From NCBI RefSeq assembly GCF_945957265.1, contig NZ_CAMFKO010000009.1, positions 45,868 to 109,867 on the forward strand: a stretch of DNA of 64,000 nucleotides, in the 5' to 3' direction. The notes below the pieces were generated by a model, which saw only the letters and a list, made by a program, of their open reading frames with translations, had not been told where the DNA came from and did no database searches. Both the position numbers and the translations under genes were made by a program. Each line of letters opens with the position of its first letter. Within the stretch, counting starts at the first letter, position 1. Positions 41,696-54,354 of the stretch are shown piece by piece. The stretch is from an uncultured Dechloromonas sp. (GTDB lineage: Bacteria; Pseudomonadota; Gammaproteobacteria; Burkholderiales; Rhodocyclaceae).

Positions 41696-43366
41696 TCAGG
41701 CTCCGATCATGTCGCGGTTGGCAGCGCCCGGCGGCACCATGGGATAGACTTTTTGCTCGGCATCGATGCTGGCGTGGATGAGGCATGGGCCGGGGCGGTT
41801 GATGGCTTCGACCAGTGCGGCGCAGGGGTTGGCGGCCTGATCGAGGTCGACCGCGGCGATTCCGAAACCCTGGGCCACCTTGACGAAGTCGGGCGTGGAC
41901 TTGAATTGCGAGGCGAACAGCCGCTCCCCGTAGAACAATGTCTGCTGTTGATGCACCAGGCCGAGGGTCGCGTTGTTCATCAGCACGATCTTGACGTTCG
42001 CCCCTTCCTCGGCGGCAGTGACCAGCTCCTGGATGTTCATCAGGATCGAACCGTCGCCGGTGAAGCACACCACCGTCCGCTCCGGTTCGGCCAGCGCCGC
42101 GCCGATGGCGGCGGGGACGCCGAAGCCCATGGTGCCCAGGCCGCCGGAGGTCAGCCACTGCCGGGGGCGGCGCAAGGGATAGGCCTGGGCGACCCACATC
42201 TGGTGCTGGCCGACGTCGGTGGCGATGGTGGCTGCGTCGTCGAGGCAGGCGGCGACGGTGCGGATCAGGCCGAAATGTGACAGCGGATTGTCCAGGTCGG
42301 GCATCGCCAGCGGGTTCTCCGCTTTGAGGTCGGCGACGCGCTGCAGCCACTGGGGCCGCCGGTTCTCGGCAACCGCCGGCATCAGCCGGAGCAGCGCCGC
42401 TTCGACGTCGGCGGTGATGCCGATATGGGCGGTCTTGATCTTGTCCAGCTCCGCCGGGTCGATGTCGATATGAATGATCTTTGCCTGCGGGCAGAAGGCG
42501 GCGACCTTGCCGGTGGCGCGGTCGTCGAAGCGGGCACCGACGGCGACCAGGAGGTCGCACTCGTCGAGCGCCAGGTTCGTGTAGCGGGCGGCGTGCATGC
42601 CGAGCATGCCCAGCGACAGCGCATGGTCGACCGGCATGGCGCCCAGCCCCATCAGGGTCATCACGGTCGGCAGGCCGGCCTTTTCGGCGAGTTGGACGGC
42701 CAGCCCGGAGGCGCCCGAATGCACGACGCCGCCGCCCAGGTAGAGGATCGGACGCTTGGCGGCGTTGATCATCGCCGCTGCTTCGGACAGCGCCCAGCCG
42801 TCGGCCTGCGGCGGTGCCTGGCGCTGGCCGGGAGCAGGCCAGGCGCCGATCTCGATGGCCTGCATCTGCACATCCTTCGGAATGTCGACCAGCACCGGGC
42901 CGGGGCGGCCCGAGGCGGCGAGCTCGAAAGCGCGGGGGATCACTTCCAGCAATTCCTCGGCCGAAGAGACGAGGAAATTGTGCTTGGTGATGGGAATCGA
43001 CAAGCCGTAGGTATCGACTTCCTGGAAGGCGTCGGTTCCGATCATGGCCTTGGGCACCTGGCCGGTGATGGCGACCAGCGGAATCGAATCGAGCTTGGCA
43101 TCGGCGATGGCGGTCAGCAGGTTGGTCGCCCCGGGGCCGGAGGAGGCCAGGCAGACCGCGGTCTGGCCGGTGGCGCGGGCCATGCCCTGGGCCATGAAGC
43201 CGGCGCCCTGTTCATGCCGGGCCAGCACGTGATGGATGATGGACGATTGCCCGAGGGCATCGTAGATCGGCAGGATGGCGCCGCCGGGGATGCCGGCGAC
43301 GGTGCGGATGCCCTGGCGTTCAAGCAGTCGCACGGTGATCTGGGCGCCGTTCAGTGTTTCTGTCAT
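41696..43366 (-). CDS. ilvB: Acetolactate synthase large (catalytic) subunit
   Basis: Thiamine-diphosphate enzyme of 556 residues; the first step of branched-chain amino-acid synthesis. The catalytic Glu is in the N-terminal HHVLARHEQGAGFMAQGMAR (HEQ), the FAD region follows in the middle domain, and the ThDP motif GDGSILMNIQELVTAAEEGANVKIVLMNN is in the C-terminal domain. ATG at 43366 (MTETLNG) is preferred over the track start nine codons upstream. Expression is likely attenuated by the leader peptide upstream. Confidence 0.95.
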   Translation of the reverse strand: MTETLNGAQITVRLLERQGIRTVAGIPGGAILPIYDALGQSSIIHHVLARHEQGAGFMAQGMARATGQTAVCLASSGPGATNLLTAIADAKLDSIPLVAITGQVPKAMIGTDAFQEVDTYGLSIPITKHNFLVSSAEELLEVIPRAFELAASGRPGPVLVDIPKDVQMQAIEIGAWPAPGQRQAPPQADGWALSEAAAMINAAKRPILYLGGGVVHSGASGLAVQLAEKAGLPTVMTLMGLGAMPVDHALSLGMLGMHAARYTNLALDECDLLVAVGARFDDRATGKVAAFCPQAKIIHIDIDPAELDKIKTAHIGITADVEAALLRLMPAVAENRRPQWLQRVADLKAENPLAMPDLDNPLSHFGLIRTVAACLDDAATIATDVGQHQMWVAQAYPLRRPRQWLTSGGLGTMGFGVPAAIGAALAEPERTVVCFTGDGSILMNIQELVTAAEEGANVKIVLMNNATLGLVHQQQTLFYGERLFASQFKSTPDFVKVAQGFGIAAVDLDQAANPCAALVEAINRPGPCLIHASIDAEQKVYPMVPPGAANRDMIGA

Positions 43367-43405
43367 GGAGGTTCCTTTGGGTTGTTGGCTCAACCGGCGG
43401 GCTCC

Positions 43406-43440
43406 AAAACAAAACCCCCGCCGGTTTGGGCCGGCGGGGG
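43406..43440 (-). terminator. Attenuator terminator of the ilvBN operon
   Basis: On the minus strand a perfect 10-bp stem CCCCCGCCGG / CCGGCGGGGG with a 6-base loop is followed by TTTTGTTTT. It sits between the Val-rich leader peptide and ilvB, so it is an attenuation terminator. A further CCGCCGGTT copy just downstream (toward ilvB) could pair in alternative structures. Confidence 0.9.
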
Positions 43441-43463
43441 TTGGTGAATTCCTGGTGTTTCGT

Positions 43464-43574
43464 TTACCTGACCCGCGACGGCGCGTGCGTTACGACGCCT
43501 ACTTTAATTACGCGTACGACGACCGGCGACACTGCGTGGGCAGCGGCGGAGCGGAAGAGTCGGGTAGCGTTCAT
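43464..43574 (-). CDS. ivbL: ilvBN leader peptide
   Basis: A 36-residue peptide MNATRLFRSAAAHAV followed by SPVVVRVIKVGVVTHAP. Seven of its residues in one 15-residue stretch are valine or isoleucine, the regulatory codons for attenuation by charged tRNA-Val/Ile. It is followed by a strong terminator hairpin before ilvB. Ribosome stalling at the valine codons under starvation would prevent terminator formation. It is hidden in the ORF track inside a longer frame. Confidence 0.88.
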   Translation of the reverse strand: MNATRLFRSAAAHAVSPVVVRVIKVGVVTHAPSRVR

Positions 43575-43609
43575 CGGGGTCTGGTTCAGGTAAATTTGTA
43601 GTGATCCTG

Positions 43610-43638
43610 AACTATCGCCGAGTCGTTCGGGAAAATCA
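43610..43638 (-). promoter_or_regulatory. Promoter of the ilvBN leader transcript
   Basis: On the minus strand TTGATT (-35) and GATAGT (-10) are separated by exactly 17 bases, about 36 bases before the leader peptide start. It fits a sigma-70 promoter driving the attenuated operon. Confidence 0.65.
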
Positions 43639-43693
43639 AGCGCGCTGACAGTAGGGGTATTGGGTGGTGTTCTATCGGTCGGTGGTTTGCCGC

Positions 43694-43954
43694 TCAGGCC
43701 GCGACGGCCAGTCCCTTGACCTGGTGACGTTCCAGGCGCCGCATCTCGGCACGGAAAGCGACCTGTTGCCCGGCGGTGATCATGCGCTGGCCCGAGCTGC
43801 CGTTCCACTCGAACTGCACGCCGTTGAGGTGAACGCCGGCATGGATCAGCGCATCGGCCAATTCACGCAATTCGGCTTTCTGTATGCGGCAACCATCGCT
43901 CAATGTGGCTACGAATTCATTCTTGAACAGGATGATGCTGGCAGTGGTCGTCAT
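43694..43954 (-). CDS. Small conserved hypothetical protein
   Basis: An 86-residue soluble protein. The sequence SDGCRIQKAELRELADALIHAGVHLNGVQFEWNGSSGQRMITAGQQVAFRAEMRRLER looks like a compact alpha/beta domain, but I do not recognise the family. It has a strong ribosome site (AGGAGGAAAACGAC) before ATG 43954. It stands alone between the ilv leader and the receiver-GGDEF gene; the 282 bases upstream carry no other gene. Confidence 0.65.
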   Translation of the reverse strand: MTTTASIILFKNEFVATLSDGCRIQKAELRELADALIHAGVHLNGVQFEWNGSSGQRMITAGQQVAFRAEMRRLERHQVKGLAVAA

Positions 43955-44145
43955 GTCGTTTTCCTCCTGACGCTAAGGTAGCGCGATGCCAGCTGGGTAG
44001 TGTGTGGCGTATTCCACATTTTGCCGGAAATAGCCTTGGCGTTGCGCCCGGGAGGGTGATGGCAAATTCGCCAAATACTACAAAATAGTTCAGCTCGATC
44101 AATTACTTGCATTCGTCGGTCAAGCGGAATTTACATCTTCGATCC

Positions 44146-44176
44146 TTGACGGGGGGCACTGTCTCTCGCTTACACT
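44146..44176 (+). promoter_or_regulatory. Possible promoter of the receiver-GGDEF gene
   Basis: TTGACG (-35) and TTACAC/TACACT (-10) separated by 18-19 bases, about 60 bases before the start codon. The spacing is slightly long, so confidence is moderate. Confidence 0.45.
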
Positions 44177-44236
44177 CCCATTTCTAAGAATGAAATGGGC
44201 CGAGCGTTTGAAACGGCCCGGAGTGCAGACAAAAGG

Positions 44237-45523
44237 ATGACAGTGAAGCGGAAAGTTCTGGTTGCCGATGCCTCGAAGGTGGTGCGTGCCTCGCTGTCCA
44301 AGCAGCTGGCCGAGCATTTCGAGGTTCGCGAGGAGGCAAGCGGCGAGTCTGCCTGGCAAACGCTGGTTCTCGACAGCGCCATTGTCGGCGTCGTCTCCGG
44401 CGTCAGCCTGACGAAGCTCGATGGCCTCGATCTGCTGGAGCGGATTCGCGAGAGCAAATTGTCGCGCCTCAAGTCGCTGCCGTTCTTTCTCGTCGTCTCG
44501 AATTCCTTTGGCGAGTCGGAGCGGATGCATGCCCGTGCGCGCGGTGTCACCGATTTTGTTGCCAAGGACTCCAGCAATGCCTCGCTGGATGGCGTGACCG
44601 CCATGCTGTTGGGCCTGGCGCCCGAGGCCTTGGAGGCCGCCGACGCGGCGGCGCCCGTAGCGTTTCCGGTGCTCGTCGCGGCCGCCGAAATCCAGCCGGA
44701 CGACCTGGCGACGCGCACCGATGTCGGGGTCAGCGACGTTCTTGGAACGCTGGGCGGAATGGCGGGGCTTGAGCCCTCGGGTTTCGATGCGGCAGGGCCG
44801 ATCGATGAGGACCTGGGGCACGACAGTCCGGTGTATGCGCAGGATAGCCTGGAGGCGGCGTTGGCGAAAATGCTTCCCGGCGCCCTCGAAGGGCGCGGGG
44901 TCGGCGTTCTGGCCTTTGGCCTGGATAACTACCGGGAGCTGATCGCGCAGCACGGCGAGGAGCTCGTCGCGCGAACGGTCGAGAAATTCTCCTTCATGGT
45001 CGCCAGGAAAATCAGGCCGGAGGATGTCATCAGCCAGCTTCCGGGCGGGCGCATCGTCATTGTCGCACCGGCGACGACGACCGCCATCTGCTCGGGGTTC
45101 GCGAATCGCATCTGCAAGGCGATGGCGACGGCGCAAATCGCGGTTCGCGGCCAGCGCATCGACCTGACGGTCAGTGCCGGCGTGGCCGTGATTCCCGAGG
45201 ATGGCGTTTCTCTTTCCGGGCAGGCCTTGCTGAACCTGGCCGATGCCCGCCTCGACGATGCGCAGCGTGCGGGCGGCAACCGGGTTGTCGCCAAAGTCAA
45301 TGCCAGAGGGAGTGGCGTCGGCAGTTGCGAGGCGTTTGTGCCTCAGCTCAAGGAACTGCTCGCATCGGTCGACCCGGCGGTCTTGCGTCCCTGTCTCGGT
45401 ACTGTCGGCTTGCAGTTGATTCCGCTGCTCAAGGAGATCGAAAGCAGCTTCCGCCTCGGCTTGCCGATCGACGACCTGAAGCGCCGCCTGTGGGATAAGG
45501 CGCGGGCCGAGCGCATGCTCTGA
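44237..45523 (+). CDS. Degenerate receiver - degenerate GGDEF protein
   Basis: About 428 residues. The N-terminal part looks like a CheY-type receiver (RKVLVADASKVVRASLSKQL) but the phosphoacceptor region reads AIVGVVSGVSL, without the Asp. The Lys near FVAKDSS is kept. The C-terminal part (about 215-380) has the GGDEF fold (GVGVLAFGLDNYRELIAQHGEEL) but the signature is replaced by LPGGRIVIV, so it cannot make c-di-GMP; no RxxD site is seen. It may bind GTP or partners. Start ATG 44237 or GTG 44243 (AAAGGA upstream) are both plausible; the track start at 44195 is less so. Confidence 0.8.
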   Translation: MTVKRKVLVADASKVVRASLSKQLAEHFEVREEASGESAWQTLVLDSAIVGVVSGVSLTKLDGLDLLERIRESKLSRLKSLPFFLVVSNSFGESERMHARARGVTDFVAKDSSNASLDGVTAMLLGLAPEALEAADAAAPVAFPVLVAAAEIQPDDLATRTDVGVSDVLGTLGGMAGLEPSGFDAAGPIDEDLGHDSPVYAQDSLEAALAKMLPGALEGRGVGVLAFGLDNYRELIAQHGEELVARTVEKFSFMVARKIRPEDVISQLPGGRIVIVAPATTTAICSGFANRICKAMATAQIAVRGQRIDLTVSAGVAVIPEDGVSLSGQALLNLADARLDDAQRAGGNRVVAKVNARGSGVGSCEAFVPQLKELLASVDPAVLRPCLGTVGLQLIPLLKEIESSFRLGLPIDDLKRRLWDKARAERML

Positions 45524-45573
45524 GCGGTACGCCCTGAGGTGCTCGTGGGCCTTGCTCTGGCGGCAAGCCGGGG

Positions 45574-46350
45574 TCAGCGTTCGGGGCGCAGCAGGCCGAT
45601 TTCCCTTGCCGTATCCGGGCCGATGACCGTTTCTGCCAGGCTGGCCGGTATTTCGGAGGTGCTTTCGTCGATCGGGGTGCGTCCCCCCATGATTTCAGCG
45701 CGAACTTGCGGCAGTCGCGGGGAGCGCTGCGGCTCGGCGTAGCCTTGCGGGTGGATGGGCTGCAGCGTGGCGGGGTCGTATTTGTCGGTTGCGCCAAAGG
45801 TGTGCAGCAGTTCGTGGGCAATGACCACGTTGTTCTGCCGTCGTTGCTGGCGGCTGGCGTAAGCGTGGATGAGGCCGAGCTGGCCCTTGGCGAGGCCGGT
45901 GGAATGCGGGGCCCTGCCGTTCAATTCGGGGTCGTGGAACAGCACGAACAGGCGGACCTGCGGCTTGGGTCCGGCGATGGCGTCGTGCCGGGAAGCCCAC
46001 CAGCGTAGTTGCAGGCTCCACAGGATGGCTTCAAGCGCGCCGGCGCGGTTCGGCGGGAGAGGCGGCCTGTCGCTCAAGGGCGGCGCCAGTTGCAGCACGA
46101 CGGGCTGCAGGACCGGGCGTCCGTGACGATTACTCTCGGTTTGCAGCCATTGCGCGATGTCGTCGAAGCTGTCGGCGCTCAGATTGTTCAGGTAGTTGCG
46201 TGTGGCCGGCGAGTCATCGGCGGCAATCGGGTAGATCGCCACGTGCACCGAGTGCTCCCATGCGGTCAGCCTGGCGTTGGCCCGCCACGCGCCCAGGCCG
46301 ACGGTGGCCAGGACGAGGATGAGGATGGCGATGCGAAATTTTCGGAACAT
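45574..46350 (-). CDS. Predicted membrane-anchored zinc metalloprotease
   Basis: A 258-residue protein with an N-terminal hydrophobic anchor or signal (FRIAILILVLATVGLGAW). A zinc motif HELLHTFGATDKYD sits at about residues 180-193, with the HExxHxxG pattern of metzincin-like or related zincins plus a following Asp. The rest is periplasmic and Pro/Arg-rich. Substrate unknown. It ends facing the receiver-GGDEF gene and starts 45 bases from the fumarase terminator. Confidence in proteolysis is moderate since only the motif supports it. Confidence 0.7.
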   Translation of the reverse strand: MFRKFRIAILILVLATVGLGAWRANARLTAWEHSVHVAIYPIAADDSPATRNYLNNLSADSFDDIAQWLQTESNRHGRPVLQPVVLQLAPPLSDRPPLPPNRAGALEAILWSLQLRWWASRHDAIAGPKPQVRLFVLFHDPELNGRAPHSTGLAKGQLGLIHAYASRQQRRQNNVVIAHELLHTFGATDKYDPATLQPIHPQGYAEPQRSPRLPQVRAEIMGGRTPIDESTSEIPASLAETVIGPDTAREIGLLRPER

Positions 46351-46394
46351 GTCCTGAATCGGAGTCGGCTATCGGTCGTGAACGAAGGCGGATG

Positions 46395-46418
46395 AAAAAA
46401 CCCGGCCGCAGCCGGGTT
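46395..46418 (-). terminator. Intrinsic terminator after fumarase gene
   Basis: On the minus strand, stem AACCCGGC / GCCGGGTT with a 4-base loop followed by a T-run (TTTTTTC). It lies 19 bases past the fumarase stop. Confidence 0.88.
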
Positions 46419-46436
46419 CTCATGCATGCCGTGCAA

Positions 46437-47969
46437 TCAGGCCTTGAGCGGGATCTTGCCGATCTTGACTTGCCATTCCTTCGGGCCGGTTTCATGCACG
46501 CTGGTGCCGGAAGAATCGACGGCCACGGTGACCGGCATGTTCTCGACATCGAACTCGTAGATGGCTTCCATGCCGAGGTCGGCGAAGCCGACGACCTTGG
46601 CCGACTTGATCGCCTTGGCGACCAGGTAGGCGGCGCCGCCGACGGCCATCAGGTAGGCCGACTTGTTGTCCTTGATCGCCGCGATGGCGGTCGGGCCGCG
46701 CTCGGACTTGCCGACCATGGAGATCAGGCCGGTCTGCTCCAGCATCATGCGGGTGAACTTGTCCATGCGGGTGGCGGTGGTCGGACCGGCCGGGCCGACG
46801 ACTTCGTCGCGCACCGGGTCGACCGGCCCGACGTAGTAGATGACGCGGTTGGTGAAGTCCACCGGCAGCTTCTCGCCCTTGGCCAGCATGTCGGAAATGC
46901 GCTTGTGGGCGGCATCGCGGCCGGTCAGCATCTTGCCGTTGAGGAGCAGCTTCTGGCCGGGCTTCCAGGAGGCGACTTCTTCCTTGGTCAGGGTGTCGAG
47001 GTTGACCGGGGTGGCCGACTGGAGATCGGGCGTCCAGGTCACGGCCGGCCAGTCTTCCAGCTTCGGCGGCTCGATTTTGGCCGGGCCGGAGCCGTCCAGG
47101 TGGAAATGGCAGTGGCGGGTCGCGGCACAGTTCGGCACCAGGGCGACCGGCAGGTTGGCGGCGTGGCAGGGGTAGTCGAGCACCTTGACGTCGAGCACGG
47201 TGGTCAGGCCGCCCAGGCCCTGGGCACCGACGCCCAGCGCGTTGATCTTTTCCATCAGCTCGAGGCGCAGTTCTTCCGGACGGCTCAGCTTGGCACCGGA
47301 GGCGGCCTTGGCCTTCAGTTCGTGGATGTCGACAGGCGCCATGATGGATTCCTTGGCCAGCAGCATGGCCTTCTCCGGCGTGCCGCCGATACCGATACCG
47401 ATGATGCCCGGCGGGCACCAGCCGGCGCCCATTTCCGGAATCTTCTTGAGTACCCAGTCGACCAGGTCGTCGGACGGGTTGAGCATGGCGAACTTGGACT
47501 TGGCTTCCGAGCCGCCGCCCTTGGCCGCGCAGATGACCTCGACGTGGTGGCCTTCGACGATCTCGAAGTGCACGACGGCCGGGGTGTTGTCCTTGGTGTT
47601 CTTGCGGGTGCCGGCCGGGTCGGCGAGCACGGAGGCGCGCAGCGGATTGTCCGGGTTGGCGTAGGCGCGGCGGACGCCCTCGTTGATCATCTCCTGGATG
47701 CTCATCGTCGCATCCGGCCAGCTGACCTGCATGCCGACCTTGATGAAAACCATGCCGATACCGGTGTCCTGGCAGATCGGGCGATGACCTTCGGCAGCCA
47801 TCCGGGAGTTGGTCAGGATCTGGGCGATGGCGTCCTTGGCGGCGGGGTTTTCCTCGCGCTCGTAGGCTTCACCCAAGGCCTTGATGTAATCCAGCGGGTG
47901 ATAGTAGCTGATGTACTGGAAGGCATCGGCGACGGACTGGATCAGGTCTTCCTGTTTGATGGCGGTCAT
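46437..47969 (-). CDS. Class I (iron-sulfur) fumarate hydratase
   Basis: Single-chain, oxygen-sensitive TCA enzyme of 510 residues, similar to enteric FumA/FumB. The N-terminal alpha domain has the cluster cysteines in HRPICQDTGIGMVFIKVG, in GAGWCPPGIIGIGIGG and in LPVALVPNCAATRHCHFHLDGSG. The C-terminal beta domain has TGRDAAHKRISDM, IYYVGPVDPVRDEVVGPAGPTTATRMDKF. It is co-directional with the following YqhA-like gene, 13 bases apart. It is the fused counterpart of the ttdAB-type subunits at 15-17 kb. Confidence 0.95.
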   Translation of the reverse strand: MTAIKQEDLIQSVADAFQYISYYHPLDYIKALGEAYEREENPAAKDAIAQILTNSRMAAEGHRPICQDTGIGMVFIKVGMQVSWPDATMSIQEMINEGVRRAYANPDNPLRASVLADPAGTRKNTKDNTPAVVHFEIVEGHHVEVICAAKGGGSEAKSKFAMLNPSDDLVDWVLKKIPEMGAGWCPPGIIGIGIGGTPEKAMLLAKESIMAPVDIHELKAKAASGAKLSRPEELRLELMEKINALGVGAQGLGGLTTVLDVKVLDYPCHAANLPVALVPNCAATRHCHFHLDGSGPAKIEPPKLEDWPAVTWTPDLQSATPVNLDTLTKEEVASWKPGQKLLLNGKMLTGRDAAHKRISDMLAKGEKLPVDFTNRVIYYVGPVDPVRDEVVGPAGPTTATRMDKFTRMMLEQTGLISMVGKSERGPTAIAAIKDNKSAYLMAVGGAAYLVAKAIKSAKVVGFADLGMEAIYEFDVENMPVTVAVDSSGTSVHETGPKEWQVKIGKIPLKA

Positions 47970-47982
47970 GCGGGACTCCGGT

Positions 47983-48519
47983 TTAGTGGCTCTTGTGTTG
48001 CAAGGCGAGGGTCTGGGTCATCATCTTGTCGACCAGCGCCATGGCGAGGGCCGAGACAAGGAAGACCAGATGGATGACAACCTGCCAGAGCAGGGTGTGC
48101 TCGGACAGGTTGGCAGCATTGATGAAGCTTTTCAGCAGGTGGATCGACGAGATGCCGATGATCGCCGTGGATAGCTTGATCTTGAGTACGCCGGCATTGA
48201 CGTGCGACAGCCATTCCGGCTGGTCCGGATGGTCGTCCAGGTCGAGGCGCGAGACGAAGGTCTCGTAGCCGCCGACGATGACCATGACCAGCAGGTTGGC
48301 GATCATCACCACGTCGATCAGGCCGAGGACGATCAGCATGACGTCGGTTTCGGTCATGTGGTGCGGGCCGAAGGCGCCGGTGACCAGGTGGCTCAACTCG
48401 ACCATGAACAGCCAGCAGTAAACCACCTGGGCGACGATCAGGCCGACGTAGAGCGGGGCCTGAATCCAGCGGCTGGCAAAGATGAACGATTCGAGGGATT
48501 TGACGGGCGAACTCATCAT
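47983..48519 (-). CDS. YqhA/TIGR00645-family membrane protein
   Basis: A 178-residue inner-membrane protein with four hydrophobic segments. The family signature is [28 protein letters not shown] and [29 protein letters not shown], and the C-terminal [28 protein letters not shown]. Function is unknown; members resemble a stripped-down channel or transporter fold. It precedes the fumarase gene by 13 bases and may be co-transcribed with it. Two consecutive ATG codons open the gene. Confidence 0.9.
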   Translation of the reverse strand: MMSSPVKSLESFIFASRWIQAPLYVGLIVAQVVYCWLFMVELSHLVTGAFGPHHMTETDVMLIVLGLIDVVMIANLLVMVIVGGYETFVSRLDLDDHPDQPEWLSHVNAGVLKIKLSTAIIGISSIHLLKSFINAANLSEHTLLWQVVIHLVFLVSALAMALVDKMMTQTLALQHKSH

Positions 48520-48791
48520 CGGGAGGGCGGTTGGTTGGGGGCGTCGAGTTTACCACGGGGGGCGCGTCTGCCGGGGTGGGCTGAGGGTTGTCATGGAAAG
48601 TTACTGAATTGCTGCGGCGCAGCGTGATTTCGTAAGTCCTTTGTAAGATTATCCGGGTCTAATGCCGCCTCAACGCTGGCGAGGGGAATGAGGTGTTCTC
48701 CAGCTTGCGCGGCTTTAAACGTCCCGGGGGAAAGCCCGAGATCCGATCGGTTGTTTCAACATAATTGCGAAGTACCGCAGAGGAGAAAAAT

Positions 48792-50756
<1,965 letters not shown>

Positions 50757-50766
50757 GGCGAACGTG

Positions 50767-50864
50767 CCGGGTTTTGCCTACGGTGAAACCCGGTCGCCGG
50801 CCGGCAATCTTCGGGTTGCCGGCCTGACACGATCAACAGGGATGATGGCCTTGCCACATCATCC
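50767..50864 (+). ncRNA. Structured intergenic RNA region after acs (uncharacterised)
   Basis: Three hairpins lie in a row: CCGGGTTT/AAACCCGG (50767-50793), GCCGGCAA/TTGCCGGC (50796-50825) and GGATGATG/CATCATCC (50840-50864). None has a T-run, so they are not terminators. A strong terminator follows at 50945-50984. Together these resemble an attenuator leader or a 3'-UTR-derived small RNA. I recognise no riboswitch class. The classification is tentative. Confidence 0.4.
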
Positions 50865-50892
50865 TGACAGAACAAGGGGCAAGGAGGAGACA

Positions 50893-51000
50893 ATGGTCGC
50901 CCATAAGGTGACTTCCCGTGTGGTCGCACATGACTGCATTCCCGAACGGCTGGCACGCTTGGCGTGCCGGCCGTTTTTATTTTTGCGGGGTGGGACATGA
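50893..51000 (+). CDS. Possible 35-residue leader peptide
   Basis: A short reading frame with a perfect ribosome site AAGGAGGAGACA just before ATG 50893. It encodes MVAHKVTSRVVAHDCIPERL and a basic tail. Its end overlaps the terminator hairpin and the start of the next gene. The strong ribosome site and the terminator inside the frame suggest a regulatory leader for the symporter-kinase operon. There is no homology evidence, and the peptide has no run of a single amino acid. Confidence 0.4.
   Translation: MVAHKVTSRVVAHDCIPERLARLACRPFLFLRGGT
50945..50984 (+). terminator. Strong intrinsic terminator upstream of the symporter-kinase operon
   Basis: A 14-bp stem, AACGGC-T-GGCACGC paired with GCGTGCC-G-GCCGTT around a TTG loop, followed by TTTTTATTTTT. 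It ends acs-derived transcription or acts as an attenuator for the downstream operon, whose first gene begins 12 bases later. Confidence 0.88.
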
Positions 51001-51191
51001 AACGGGCGAGCCCGACCCGCCAGCGGCTGGCCGCGCTCGGCCTGCTCGGCATTCCGTTGCTGACCTATCCCTTGCTCAGCCTGCCAGGCGGCAGCCTGTG
51101 GGGGATTCCGGCCGGCTACCTCTACCTTTTCGGCGTGTGGGCCGGACTGATAGTCCTGGCGGCCTGGGTCGCCGAGAGGCGGAGCAAGTAA
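50997..51191 (+). CDS. Small membrane protein ahead of the symporter-kinase
   Basis: A 64-residue protein with two hydrophobic segments (LAALGLLGIPLLTYPLLSL; AGYLYLFGVWAGLIVLAAWVAE) and basic ends. It abuts the symporter-kinase gene with no gap, so the two are translated together. Small membrane proteins of this kind often precede CrbS-like sensor symporters, and it may be a small subunit or assembly partner. The start ATG 50997 is preferred over the ORF-track start inside the terminator. Confidence 0.75.
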   Translation: MKRASPTRQRLAALGLLGIPLLTYPLLSLPGGSLWGIPAGYLYLFGVWAGLIVLAAWVAERRSK

Positions 51192-53906
<2,715 letters not shown>

Positions 53907-53924
53907 CAAAGGGAGACTAAACGC

Positions 53925-54296
53925 ATGACCAAAAAAATACTCATCGTCGATGACGAACCCAACATCGTCATCTCGCTCGAATTCCTGATGAAAAAGGAAG
54001 GTTTCGAGGTTGCCGTGGCCGTCGATGGCGAAGAAGCGCTCGCCAAGGTCGACAGCTTCCGGCCCGATCTCGTCCTGCTCGACGTCATGATGCCGAAGAA
54101 ATCCGGCTTCGAGGTCTGCGAAGCCCTGCGTGCCGATCCGGAAAAGGCCGGCCTGCTGGTCATCATGCTCACCGCCAAGGGGCGGGAGACCGAGGTCGCC
54201 AAGGGGCTGGCCATCGGTGCCGACGCCTACGTGACCAAGCCCTTCTCGACCAAGGACCTGGTGGTCAAGGTCAAGGGCATGCTCGGCACGGCCTGA
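53925..54296 (+). CDS. Single-domain response regulator of the symporter-kinase
   Basis: A 123-residue receiver with acid pair VDDEPN, phosphorylation site [16 protein letters not shown], switch residue MLTAKG and Lys in YVTKPFS. There is no DNA-binding output, unlike CrbR, which has a LuxR-type domain. It must act on another protein, and the adjacent sensor-exonuclease is an obvious candidate. The ribosome site is GGGAGACTAAACGC. Confidence 0.93.
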   Translation: MTKKILIVDDEPNIVISLEFLMKKEGFEVAVAVDGEEALAKVDSFRPDLVLLDVMMPKKSGFEVCEALRADPEKAGLLVIMLTAKGRETEVAKGLAIGADAYVTKPFSTKDLVVKVKGMLGTA

Positions 54297-54354
54297 TTCA
54301 GGACCTTTCCGGCCTGGCGCCGGAGCCCCTGCAACGATAACCAACCATCCTGGG

